Below are positions 1 through 7,102 of a stretch of DNA of 8,238 nucleotides, piece after piece. How positions within the stretch are numbered: the stretch's first letter is position 1; each line of letters begins with the position of its first letter. The notes beneath the pieces were generated by a model that did no database searches, was not told the origin of the DNA, and saw only the letters and a program-made list of their open reading frames with translations. Where the stretch lies: NCBI GenBank assembly GCA_937868035.1, contig CALMLK010000181.1, forward strand, positions 1-8,238. Direction: 5' to 3'. A program made the translations under genes and the position numbers. This DNA is from an uncultured Alphaproteobacteria bacterium (GTDB lineage Bacteria; Pseudomonadota; Alphaproteobacteria; Rhizobiales; Aestuariivirgaceae).

Positions 1-1092
1 CGTCCGGCCCCGGGGCAGCAGCCGCCCGATGATGCGGCGGAAGGAGCGCGGTTCCTTCAGGTGCCGCGCTTCCAGGCTGGCGCAGAAGATGCGCGTGAGA
101 TCGCCCACCTCCTTGGCCACCAGGAAGTAGTGCTTCATGAAGCGCTCGACATGCTTCAAGCCGCCATGGGCCTTGTAGCCCAGGCGTTCGGCAAGTTCGC
201 CCTGACGGTCGAAGGAAATCTTGTCCTCGCCGCGCTTGGCGATGAAATGCAGGTGGCATCGCACCGCCCAGAGAAAATCCTCCGCCTTCTGGAAACGGCG
301 CAGGTCATCCCGGGAAAAGGCGCCCTTCTCGGCCAGCTCGGCGGGCGAGTTGGCATCGAAGAGGAACTTGGCAATCCAGAACAGGGTGTGAAGGTCGCGC
401 AATCCGCCCTTGCCGTCCTTCAGGTCGGGCTCCACCGCATAGCGGCTCTCACCGGACTTGGCATGGCGGTTGTCACGTTCGGCCAGCTTGTCGGTGACGA
501 AGCGGCGCGCTTCCTTCTGCAGGATGCCGCTGCGGTATTGCGATTGCAGTTCGGCAAAGAGGGCGGCATCACCGCAGATGAAGCGCGCCTCCAGCACGGC
601 TGTCATGATGGTGTTGTCGGTCTTGGCGAGGCGCACGCAGTCCGCCACGGTGCGGGTGGCGTGGCCAACCTTCTGGCGCGCATCCCAGAGGGCATAGAGC
701 AGGAACTCCACCGCCTCTCCCACGCGCCGCTCCTCGATCGAGGGAGTGAGGAAGAGGAGATCGATGTCCGATCCCGGCGCCAGCGTGCCGCGCCCGTAAC
801 CGCCGACGGCAACGATGGCGAGCGGCAGTTCGCCTGATTTGAACACGTCCTTGCGGGCAAAATCGGACAGCGCGCGGATGATGGCGTCTTCGCCGTCCGA
901 GAGCATGATGGCGCAAGCCGTGCCGTGGCCGTGCCTCATCAATTGCGCTTCGGCATTGCTGCGCAAGGTGGCGAGGCAATCGCGGACGAGTTTCGAGGCG
1001 GCGGTCCGCAGGGCCAACGGCGTCTGCCCCGGCGGTTCAAGCAGGGCCTTGAGGGCAGACGGAAACTGGTCGAGCGGGAGCGGCGTGGTCAT
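1..1092 (-). CDS. glnD: GlnD, bifunctional PII uridylyl-transferase/uridylyl-removing enzyme (N-terminal part, truncated by window edge)
   Basis: The minus frame is open from an ATG at 1092 to the window edge: 364 codons of a protein usually about 930-950 residues long. GlnD senses glutamine in the cytoplasm and adds or removes UMP on PII proteins (GlnB/GlnK), setting glutamine synthetase activity and nitrogen gene expression. The nucleotidyltransferase signature is clear: GGYGRG at residues 97-102, then PGSDIDLLF at 106-114, in which D109 and D111 are the expected metal-binding aspartates. The conserved block EPDLKDGKGGLRDLH at 221-235 marks the GlnD-specific domain after the transferase core. 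The HD (uridylyl-removing) and ACT (glutamine-binding) domains would lie beyond the left edge and cannot be judged. The start codon overlaps the mutS stop as ATGA. A weak AAGGA lies 12 nt upstream (1105-1109), so translation may depend on coupling to mutS. The identification is firm. Confidence 0.95.
   Translation of the reverse strand, partial: MTTPLPLDQFPSALKALLEPPGQTPLALRTAASKLVRDCLATLRSNAEAQLMRHGHGTACAIMLSDGEDAIIRALSDFARKDVFKSGELPLAIVAVGGYGRGTLAPGSDIDLLFLTPSIEERRVGEAVEFLLYALWDARQKVGHATRTVADCVRLAKTDNTIMTAVLEARFICGDAALFAELQSQYRSGILQKEARRFVTDKLAERDNRHAKSGESRYAVEPDLKDGKGGLRDLHTLFWIAKFLFDANSPAELAEKGAFSRDDLRRFQKAEDFLWAVRCHLHFIAKRGEDKISFDRQGELAERLGYKAHGGLKHVERFMKHYFLVAKEVGDLTRIFCASLEARHLKEPRSFRRIIGRLLPRGRT
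1089..1092 (-). other. ATGA stop/start overlap joining mutS to glnD
   Basis: On the minus strand the mutS stop TGA (1091-1089) and the glnD start ATG (1092-1090) share bases in ATGA. This arrangement usually means co-transcription and translational coupling by a terminating ribosome that restarts. The only Shine-Dalgarno-like match before glnD is AAGGA, 12 nt upstream inside the last mutS codons, which is longer than ideal spacing and fits coupling. Confidence 0.85.
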
Positions 1093-3797
1093 GATGACGC
1101 GCCGTCCTTGCCCGAAAGCGTTTTCAATTCATAGAGCAGAGTGAGCGCCTCGCGCGCCGTGAGCTGGTCGGGGTCAAGCCCTGCCAGCTTTTCACGCAAC
1201 AGGTCGGGGCCGGAGTGAGGGTGTGGCTGCGCCGTGGCGGCTCGCGCGAGCGAGAACAGCGGCAGGTCGTCGGCGAAATGGCCGGCGGGCTTCTCGTCCC
1301 GCTGCTGTTCGAGATGCTTCAGTACTTCGAAGGCCCGCGTGATCACGGCGGGCGGCAGTCCGGCAAGCCGCGCCGCCTGGATGCCGTAGGAACGGTCGGC
1401 CGCCCCCTTCACCACGTCATGCAGGAAGATGATGTCGCCCTTCCATTCCTTCACCGCCATGGTGCGCGCCGTGAGGCTCGCGAGCGTGCCGGTGAGGACG
1501 TTGAGTTCGTGATAATGCGTGGCGAAGAGCGCCCGGCAGCGGTTCACCTCATGGAGGTATTCGAGTGCCGCCCAGGCGATGGAGAGGCCGTCGAAGGTTG
1601 CCGTGCCCCTGCCGATTTCATCAAGGATGACGAGCGAGCGCGGCGTTGCCTGGTTGAGGATCGCCGCCGTCTCGACCATTTCCACCATGAAGGTGGAACG
1701 TCCGCGCGCCAGGTCGTCGGCCGCGCCGACGCGGCTGAACAGGCGGTCCACGACGCCGATGTGGGCGGATTGCGCCGGCACGAAACTTCCCATCTGCGCC
1801 AGGATGGCGATGAGCGCATTCTGGCGGAGGAAGGTCGATTTGCCCGCCATGTTGGGACCGGTGAGCAGCCACACGCGCTCCGCCTCGCCACCCAGCGCGC
1901 AGTCATTGGGCGTGAAGCGCGTGTCGCCCGCCTTGGCCAGCGCCGCCTCCACGACAGGATGGCGGCCACCGCGCACATCGAAGACGGCGGAGGTGTCGAC
2001 GGTGGGCCGCACGTAATTCTCGCGCACCGCAAGTTCCGCCAGCGCCGACAGGCAATCGAGGCTGGAAAGGGCTGCGGCACAGGCGGAGACCGCGTCCTTG
2101 GCCGCCATGACGGCGGAGACGAAATCGTGGAACAGGGATAGCTCGATGGCCAGGGCCCGCTCGGAGGCGCCCGCGATCTTCTGCTCCAGGTCCATGAGTT
2201 CCGGCGTCGAGAAACGCATGGCGCCCGCCATGCTCTGGCGGTGCTGGAATTTGGTGGGCAGCTCCGGCGACTGCAGCGCCTCGGCCTGCTGGGCATTCAC
2301 CTCGATGAAGTAGCCCAGGATGTTGTTGTGCTTGATGCGAAGCGTGCGCACCCCGGTCATCTCGGCATAGCGCGCCTGCAGGGCCGCGATCACCTGGCGC
2401 GTGTCATCACGGAGCGCCCGCTGCGTGTCGAGGTCGGCAAGGTAGCCCGCCGCGATGAAGCCGCCGTCGCGGGCGAGATGGGGCAGTTCTGCCGCCAGCG
2501 CCGCGCCGAGCCTCTCCGCCATGTCGCGCGGGGCCGCCGCGATGACCGTCATGCAATCGGTGAGTGCCGCCGGAAGATCGCCCTGGCCCGACAGCCGCTC
2601 CACGATGCGCTGCGCCGCCAGCAGTCCGTCACGGATCATCGCGAGGTCGCGGGGACCGCCGCGGTTGGCCGAGAGCCGCGCCAAGGCCCGCTCCAGGTCC
2701 GGCATCGCGGCCAGCGCATCGCGCAGTGCCGCCCGCATGGCATCCGCCGCAGCAAAGGCCGCGACGCCATCAAGGCGTGCCGCGATGGCCGCAGGGTCGG
2801 CAAGGGGCTGGGCGAGGAGGCCCGCGAGCCTGCGCCGCCCGCTGGCGGTGACGGTGCGGTCGATGGTGGCGAGCAGGCTTCCCTGCCGTTCGCCGGAAAG
2901 CGTGCGCGTGAGTTCGAGATTGGCGCGGGTGGCCGCATCGATGAGCAAGCCTTGCGCCGGGTTGTCCTGCCGCGGCGTCCGCAGATGCGGCATCTGCGAG
3001 ACCTGCGTGAGCTGGATGTAGTCGAGAAGTGCGCCCAGCGCCGCCGTCTCGGCCCGTGAGAAGGAGCCGAAGCCCGCGAGGCTTGCCACGGCAAAGTGCT
3101 GGGTCAGCCGGTGCACGGCGGCGGTTGCGTCAAAGCGGCTGAGGGGGAGTGGCGACAGGGCAGCGCCGCACTCCCGCGCCATGCGCCCGAGCTGTGGTTC
3201 ATCGAGCGCGCTGTCGGCGATGATGAGTTCCGATGGCGCGATGCGTGACAGGTCGGCGGAAAGCCGGGTGCGCTCGCTCACCGTGACCGAGAGATCGCCG
3301 GTGGAGATGTCGCACCAGGCCAGGGCCAGTTCGTCGCTGCCGCGCAGCCATGCAAGCGCCGTCAGATGATTGACGCTGCCGGTGTCGAGCAGCGTGTCCT
3401 CGGTGATGGTGCCGGGCGTGATGAGACGGATGACGTCGCGCCGCACCACCGACTTGGCGCCGCGCTTGCGGGCCTCGGCCGGGTCTTCCATCTGCTCGCA
3501 GATTGCCACCTTGTGCCCGTGGCGGATAAGCTTCTGCAGATAATGATCGACGGCATGGACGGGAACGCCGCACATGGGGATATCCTCGCCCAGGTGCTTG
3601 CCGCGCTTGGTGAGCGCAATGCCCAGCACCGAGGATGCCACCTCCGCATCGGCAAAGAACATCTCGTAGAAATCGCCCATGCGGTAGAAGAGCAGGCTGT
3701 GGGGATGGGTTTTCTTGATCTCCAGGTACTGCGCCATCATGGGCGTCGGGCGCTCCCCGCCGCCGCTTTTGTCCTCATCCTGGGTCAGGCCATGCAT
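1089..3797 (-). CDS. mutS: MutS, DNA mismatch repair ATPase
   Basis: MutS binds mismatches and small loops in DNA and, with ATP, recruits MutL. With the start at 3797 the protein has 902 residues, typical for alphaproteobacteria. The mismatch-reading Phe-X-Glu motif is F43-Y44-E45 in YRMGDFYEMFF. The connector, lever and clamp regions follow. The ATPase domain holds Walker A GPNMAGKST (647-655), the STFMVEM signature (701-707), Walker B LVILDEIGRGT (722-732) and ATHYHEL (759-765). Near the C-terminus DLPLF (844-848) resembles a beta-clamp-binding motif; that is inference. The tail DPDQLTAREALTLLYELKTL looks like the usual C-terminal oligomerisation helices. The frame stays open upstream to 4106, but that part runs antisense into maeB and has no MutS character. 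ATG 3797 gives a normal N-terminus before TPMMAQYLEIK; the ATGs at 3740 and 3737 are less likely because the family keeps residues before them. There is no strong Shine-Dalgarno at 3797. The stop overlaps the glnD start. Confidence 0.96.
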   Translation of the reverse strand: MHGLTQDEDKSGGGERPTPMMAQYLEIKKTHPHSLLFYRMGDFYEMFFADAEVASSVLGIALTKRGKHLGEDIPMCGVPVHAVDHYLQKLIRHGHKVAICEQMEDPAEARKRGAKSVVRRDVIRLITPGTITEDTLLDTGSVNHLTALAWLRGSDELALAWCDISTGDLSVTVSERTRLSADLSRIAPSELIIADSALDEPQLGRMARECGAALSPLPLSRFDATAAVHRLTQHFAVASLAGFGSFSRAETAALGALLDYIQLTQVSQMPHLRTPRQDNPAQGLLIDAATRANLELTRTLSGERQGSLLATIDRTVTASGRRRLAGLLAQPLADPAAIAARLDGVAAFAAADAMRAALRDALAAMPDLERALARLSANRGGPRDLAMIRDGLLAAQRIVERLSGQGDLPAALTDCMTVIAAAPRDMAERLGAALAAELPHLARDGGFIAAGYLADLDTQRALRDDTRQVIAALQARYAEMTGVRTLRIKHNNILGYFIEVNAQQAEALQSPELPTKFQHRQSMAGAMRFSTPELMDLEQKIAGASERALAIELSLFHDFVSAVMAAKDAVSACAAALSSLDCLSALAELAVRENYVRPTVDTSAVFDVRGGRHPVVEAALAKAGDTRFTPNDCALGGEAERVWLLTGPNMAGKSTFLRQNALIAILAQMGSFVPAQSAHIGVVDRLFSRVGAADDLARGRSTFMVEMVETAAILNQATPRSLVILDEIGRGTATFDGLSIAWAALEYLHEVNRCRALFATHYHELNVLTGTLASLTARTMAVKEWKGDIIFLHDVVKGAADRSYGIQAARLAGLPPAVITRAFEVLKHLEQQRDEKPAGHFADDLPLFSLARAATAQPHPHSGPDLLREKLAGLDPDQLTAREALTLLYELKTLSGKDGASS

Positions 3798-3894
3798 GGC
3801 ACTCGAATAGCGCGCTTTTCCCCGCAACGGAACCCGCTTGCTGCACTGCCGAAGCCAGAAAGCGGCGTACGACTTTTTGCAGGCTTTTCCGGCC

Positions 3895-3923
3895 TTGAGC
3901 GCGGGCCACTTGCTCTCTAGTTT
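3895..3923 (+). promoter_or_regulatory. Candidate sigma-70-type promoter for maeB
   Basis: TTGAGC (3895-3900) and TAGTTT (3918-3923) are separated by 17 bp. The -35 element matches TTGACA at four of six positions and the -10 element is poor (three of six). Position and spacing suit maeB, and transcription would start near 3930, giving a leader of roughly 55 nt. This rests on motif resemblance only. Confidence 0.3.
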
Positions 3924-3936
3924 GGGAACCGGCCGC

Positions 3937-3947
3937 CTTGGCCCAAG
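3937..3947. repeat. 11-bp palindrome in the maeB leader
   Basis: CTTGG-C-CCAAG is a perfect inverted repeat with 5-bp arms and a 1-bp centre. It lies just downstream of the predicted maeB transcription start and its right arm runs into the tandem repeat at 3944-3963. It could be a small operator, but arms this short arise often by chance. Confidence 0.35.
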
Positions 3948-3963
3948 ACCAGACAAGACCAGA
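3944..3963 (+). repeat. Perfect 10-bp tandem repeat upstream of maeB
   Basis: CAAGACCAGA occurs twice in immediate succession (3944-3953 and 3954-3963) without mismatch. The period is close to one DNA helical turn, and the second copy ends 3 bp before the AGGAAA ribosome binding site. It may be a pair of protein-binding half sites, a recent slippage duplication, or chance. The repeat itself is certain; the function is unknown. Confidence 0.6.
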
Positions 3964-3966
3964 TCC

Positions 3967-3972
3967 AGGAAA
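3967..3972 (+). promoter_or_regulatory. Ribosome binding site of maeB
   Basis: AGGAAA lies 12 nt before the ATG at 3985, at the long end of useful spacing. It supports this ATG as the start; the protein N-terminus from here has normal length for the family. A later in-frame Met (codon 8) has no better site. Confidence 0.55.
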
Positions 3973-3984
3973 CAGTAGCCCATC

Positions 3985-6267
3985 ATGAGCACCCCGCCCC
4001 GCAAGATGCCCCGCCGGCCCACCATTTCCGACGAGGAGGCGTTGCAGTTCCACCAGAGGGGAAAGCCCGGCAAGCTTGAGATCAATCCCACCAAGCCCAT
4101 GGCCACCCAGCGCGACCTGTCGCTGGCCTACAGCCCCGGCGTCGCCGTGCCCGTGCGCCGGATCGCCGAAGACCCCTCCACCGCCTACGACTACACCACC
4201 AAGGGCAACCTTGTGGCGGTGATTTCCAACGGCACCGCGATCCTCGGACTGGGCGACCTGGGCGCGCTCGCCTCGAAGCCGGTGATGGAGGGCAAGTCGG
4301 TGCTCTTCAAGCGCTTCGCCGACGTGGATTCGATCGACCTCGAAGTCGACACCAAAGATGTGGACGAGTTCATCGGCGCGGTGCGCTACCTCGGCCCCTC
4401 CTTCGGCGGCATCAACCTTGAGGACATCAAGGCGCCGGACTGTTTCGTCATCGAACAGCGCCTGCGCGAACTCATGGACATTCCCGTCTTCCATGACGAC
4501 CAGCACGGCACGGCCATCATCGCCACTGCCGCCCTCATCAATGCGCTGCAACTGACGGGGCGCTCGCTCAAGGATTTCCGCCTCGTCTGCAACGGCGCGG
4601 GTGCTGCCGCCATTGCCTGCGTCGAACTGGTGAAGTCGCTGGGCGTGCCCGGCCACAACGTCATCCTCTGCGACTCGAAGGGCGTCGTCTACAAGGGCCG
4701 CACCGAGGGCATGAACCAGTGGAAGTCGGCGCACGCAGTTGACACGCCCATGCGCACCCTCGCCGATGCCATGAACGGCGCCGACGTGTTCTTCGGCCTT
4801 TCCGTTGCAGGCGCGCTCACGCCCGACATGGTGAAGAGCATGGCCAAGGACCCAATCATCTTCGCCATGGCCAATCCCGATCCGGAGATCACGCCCGAAG
4901 ATGCCCATCACGTGCGCAGCGATGCGATCATGGCGACGGGCCGTTCCGACTATCCCAACCAGGTCAACAACGTCCTGGGCTTTCCCTATATCTTCCGTGG
5001 CGCGCTCGATGTGCGGGCCCGCACCATCAACGAGGAGATGAAGGTCGCCGCCGCCCGTGCCCTCGCTGAACTGGCGCAGGAGGACGTGCCCGACGAAGTG
5101 GCCGCGGCCTATCACGGTTCGCGCCTCACCTTCGGGCGCGAATACCTGATCCCCGTGCCCTTCGATCCGCGCCTCATCTCGCGCGTGCCGGTTGCCGTGG
5201 CGCGGGCCGCCATGGAATCGGGCGTCGCCCGCCACCACATCGCCGACCTCGAGGCCTATGCCGCGCAATTGTCGGCCCGCCTCGATCCCATTGCCGGCAC
5301 CTTGCAGAATGTCTTCAGCTATGTCCGCCGCAAGCCCAAGCGCATGGTGTTTGCGGAAGGCGAGGAAGACCGCATGATCCGCGCGGCGAATGCCTATGCG
5401 GCGGCGGGCCTTGGCACGGCGATCCTGATCGGCCGCGAGGAGGTGATTGCCAGCACCCTCAAGGCCTCGGGCGTGGAATTGCATGAGAGCGTGGAAATCC
5501 TCAACGCCCGCCTCTCCGACCGCAACGTGGACTACGCCAACTATCTCTACGCCCGCCTGCAGCGCGACGGCATGCTGTTCCGCGATTGCCAGCGCCTTGC
5601 CAACCAGGACCGCAACGTCTTCGGGGCCTGCATGGTGGCGATGGGCGATGCCGACGCCATGGTGACGGGCCTCACCCGCAACTATTCGCTGGCGCTCGAC
5701 AACATCCGCCGCGCCATCGACATCCGCGAAGGCCACCGCCCGATCGGCGTTTCCATGGCGCTGGTGCGCGGCCGCACCGTCTTCATCGCCGACACCTCGG
5801 TGCATGAGCTGCCGACCGCCATCGAACTGGCCGACATCGCCCAGGAAGCAGCCGGTGTTGCCCGCAAGTTCGGCTACGAGCCCCGCGTCGCTTTCCTCTC
5901 CTACTCCACCTTCGGCTATCCCAAGGGCGAGCGTGCGGCTTACGTGAAGGAGGCGGTGCAGCTTCTCAGCCAGCGCGGCGTGGATTTCGAATTCGACGGC
6001 GACATGGCGGCCGACGTCGCCCTCTCGCGGGAAGCGATGGCGCTCTATCCCTTCTGCCGTCTCACCGGCCCCGCCAACGTCCTGGTGATGCCCGCCGCGC
6101 ACTCGGCCTCGATCTCGACCAAGATGCTGCAGCAACTGGGCGGCGTCACCGTGATCGGCCCGCTGCTCACGGGCATCGCAGGCTCGGTGCAGATTGCCTC
6201 GATGTCGGCGACCACCAACGACATCGTCAACCTCGCGGCGATTGCGGCCTTTGATTTGAACTGGTGA
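3985..6267 (+). CDS. maeB: NADP-dependent malic enzyme with C-terminal phosphotransacetylase-like domain
   Basis: This cytoplasmic enzyme decarboxylates malate to pyruvate with reduction of NADP (EC 1.1.1.40), supplying pyruvate and NADPH during growth on C4-dicarboxylates. Its 760 residues match the long MaeB/Tme form. The malic N-terminal domain carries YSPGVA (49-54), GLGDLGA (88-94), EGKSVLFKRF with the likely catalytic lysine (102-111) and the metal-binding segment VFHDDQHGTA (168-177). The Rossmann segment NGAGAAA (203-209) and MANPDPE (295-301) mark the cofactor domain. From about residue 448 to the end the protein resembles phosphate acetyl/butyryltransferase; in E. coli MaeB this part acts as a regulatory domain rather than a phosphotransacetylase. 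NADP over NAD preference is inferred from resemblance to rhizobial Tme; the NAD-type paralogue Dme has the same architecture, so cofactor choice is less certain than the family. It is transcribed divergently from mutS and converges on olsB. Confidence 0.93.
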   Translation: MSTPPRKMPRRPTISDEEALQFHQRGKPGKLEINPTKPMATQRDLSLAYSPGVAVPVRRIAEDPSTAYDYTTKGNLVAVISNGTAILGLGDLGALASKPVMEGKSVLFKRFADVDSIDLEVDTKDVDEFIGAVRYLGPSFGGINLEDIKAPDCFVIEQRLRELMDIPVFHDDQHGTAIIATAALINALQLTGRSLKDFRLVCNGAGAAAIACVELVKSLGVPGHNVILCDSKGVVYKGRTEGMNQWKSAHAVDTPMRTLADAMNGADVFFGLSVAGALTPDMVKSMAKDPIIFAMANPDPEITPEDAHHVRSDAIMATGRSDYPNQVNNVLGFPYIFRGALDVRARTINEEMKVAAARALAELAQEDVPDEVAAAYHGSRLTFGREYLIPVPFDPRLISRVPVAVARAAMESGVARHHIADLEAYAAQLSARLDPIAGTLQNVFSYVRRKPKRMVFAEGEEDRMIRAANAYAAAGLGTAILIGREEVIASTLKASGVELHESVEILNARLSDRNVDYANYLYARLQRDGMLFRDCQRLANQDRNVFGACMVAMGDADAMVTGLTRNYSLALDNIRRAIDIREGHRPIGVSMALVRGRTVFIADTSVHELPTAIELADIAQEAAGVARKFGYEPRVAFLSYSTFGYPKGERAAYVKEAVQLLSQRGVDFEFDGDMAADVALSREAMALYPFCRLTGPANVLVMPAAHSASISTKMLQQLGGVTVIGPLLTGIAGSVQIASMSATTNDIVNLAAIAAFDLNW

Positions 6268-6297
6268 GGCGCGCCGTCACGCCGTTGCAGGTGCGCC
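6268..6297 (+). terminator. Hairpin directly after the maeB stop, possible terminator
   Basis: GGCGCGCC (6268-6275) can pair with GGTGCGCC (6290-6297) in the plus-strand RNA as an 8-bp stem with one G-U pair and a 14-nt loop. It begins at the base after the maeB stop and its right arm lies within the last olsB codons. No U-run follows, so it is not a classical intrinsic terminator. On the minus strand the same stem has an A-C mismatch. It may help end maeB transcription or protect its 3' end. Confidence 0.35.
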
Positions 6298-7059
6298 GAA
6301 ATATGCGAAGTAGCGCGGATTGATGGCGGCGACCGGCAGCACGATCAGCACGTCCGTCGTGTTGAAGTCGTGGTCGATGACGGCGCCATCCCCCACATGA
6401 CAGCCCAGCCGCACATAGCCCTTGATGAGCGGCGGCAGCGCCCGCATGGCGCTGCGCTGGTCGATCTCCGAGAGGGGTCTGCGCGCCATGGCAACATAAC
6501 GCTCCGGCAGCGCCCGCACGTGCCAGTCCTCCGGGGCCTTCGCGGTGTGGGCGAGAAAGGACAGCGCCTCGGCGTGCACATCCGGATCGGTGCCCTCGAA
6601 GCTGGCGCAGCCCATCATCACGTCGATGCGGTGGGTGCGCACATAATTCCAGATGCCCTGCCAGAGAAGTTCGGCCACCGGCTGGTCGCGCATGTCGGCG
6701 CGCACGCAGGAACGGCCGAGTTCAAGGAAGGTGAGTCCGCGCTTGCGGGCGAGGAGTGGCGCGAGGTCGTATTCGCCTTGCGTGTAGAAGCCGTTGGCCT
6801 TGGCCGCCGCCTCCTCGCGGATCAGGCGGTAGGTGCCGGCGAGTTCTCCGCCGTCCACGGCGATGCCATCGCCAGCGGAAGCTCCTGTCTTCACCACCAG
6901 CAGGTGATCGCACAGCGCATCGAAGCGGTCGGCGTCGTGCCCGGACGTGCCCTGGCCCCGGAACACGCTGTGGCGCAGGCGCTGGGCGGCGGCGATGTCA
7001 TCGGCGGATTGGGCGAGCCTCGCGATGAAGGGGCCGCGTTCGGCAAGGGTGGTGGTCAT
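6277..7059 (-). CDS. olsB: OlsB-family GNAT acyltransferase (L-ornithine N-alpha-acyltransferase)
   Basis: OlsB transfers a 3-hydroxyacyl group from acyl-carrier protein to the alpha-amino group of ornithine, giving lyso-ornithine lipid. OlsA then acylates this to ornithine lipid, a phosphorus-free membrane lipid. The 260-residue product shows the family pattern: RLRHSVF (27-33), FDALCDHLLV (46-55), AGTYRLI (74-80), FYTQGEYDLA (91-100), LELGRSCV (112-119), LLWQGIWNYV (131-140), GCASFEGTDP (150-159) and the C-terminal block LPPLIKGYVRLG (208-219) followed by VGDGAVID (222-229). The frame is open further up to 7266, but ATG 7059 is chosen because AAGGAG lies 6 nt before it and the upstream part overlaps the kinase gene and is low-complexity. 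olsA is not in the window. The gene follows the hybrid kinase on the same strand and converges on maeB with 9 bp between stops. A related GNAT of different substrate is possible but less likely. Confidence 0.82.
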   Translation of the reverse strand: MTTTLAERGPFIARLAQSADDIAAAQRLRHSVFRGQGTSGHDADRFDALCDHLLVVKTGASAGDGIAVDGGELAGTYRLIREEAAAKANGFYTQGEYDLAPLLARKRGLTFLELGRSCVRADMRDQPVAELLWQGIWNYVRTHRIDVMMGCASFEGTDPDVHAEALSFLAHTAKAPEDWHVRALPERYVAMARRPLSEIDQRSAMRALPPLIKGYVRLGCHVGDGAVIDHDFNTTDVLIVLPVAAINPRYFAYFGAPATA

Positions 7060-7065
7060 GACCCG

Positions 7066-7071
7066 CTCCTT
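7066..7071 (-). promoter_or_regulatory. Ribosome binding site of olsB
   Basis: The minus strand reads AAGGAG six nt before the ATG at 7059. It is the strongest Shine-Dalgarno in the window and fixes the olsB start, ruling out the longer open frame up to 7266. The 43-bp gap between the kinase stop and olsB (7060-7102) contains this site and no obvious terminator. Confidence 0.85.
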
Positions 7072-7102
7072 ATCGCGGAACCATGTCGGGGCGGTAACGG
7101 AA

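Larger units (their letters stand above)
3798..3984. promoter_or_regulatory. Divergent intergenic region between mutS and maeB
   Basis: These 187 bp separate two genes that read away from each other, so both promoters should lie here or extend into the gene starts. I see a candidate sigma-70-type promoter, a short palindrome, a tandem repeat and a ribosome binding site, all for the maeB side. On the mutS side I could not find a convincing promoter pair; GGGGAAAA about 15-20 nt before the mutS ATG is too distant to be a good Shine-Dalgarno. The octamer GCTTTTCC occurs twice (3814-3821 and 3883-3890), possibly by chance. No open reading frame here looks like a real gene. Confidence 0.7.

Noticed and set aside
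61..837. A 258-codon plus-strand open frame opposite glnD.
   Set aside because: The minus-strand frame carries clear GlnD motifs over the same bases, and the plus frame shows no family pattern.
1215..3059. Long plus-strand open frames (1215-2141 and 2241-3059) opposite mutS.
   Set aside because: They are complements of mutS codons with Arg/Gly/His-rich products and no recognisable domain. mutS is intact and conserved over the same bases.
3798..3984. A mutS promoter on the minus strand.
   Set aside because: I looked for -35/-10 pairs with 16-18 bp spacing and found only poor matches, for example TTCCGT with TATTCG, whose -10 would sit 6 bp from the ATG.
3775..6135. A 786-codon open frame on the minus strand covering nearly all of maeB.
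   Set aside because: It lies antisense to a well-identified gene. Its product is His/Gly/Ala/Val/Glu-rich with no family resemblance, as expected when the complement of high-GC3 codons lacks stops. It is a shadow frame.
6268..6275. GGCGCGCC perfect palindrome as a regulatory site.
   Set aside because: An 8-bp G+C palindrome is not rare in such GC-rich DNA, and its position after the stop is better explained as one arm of the hairpin.
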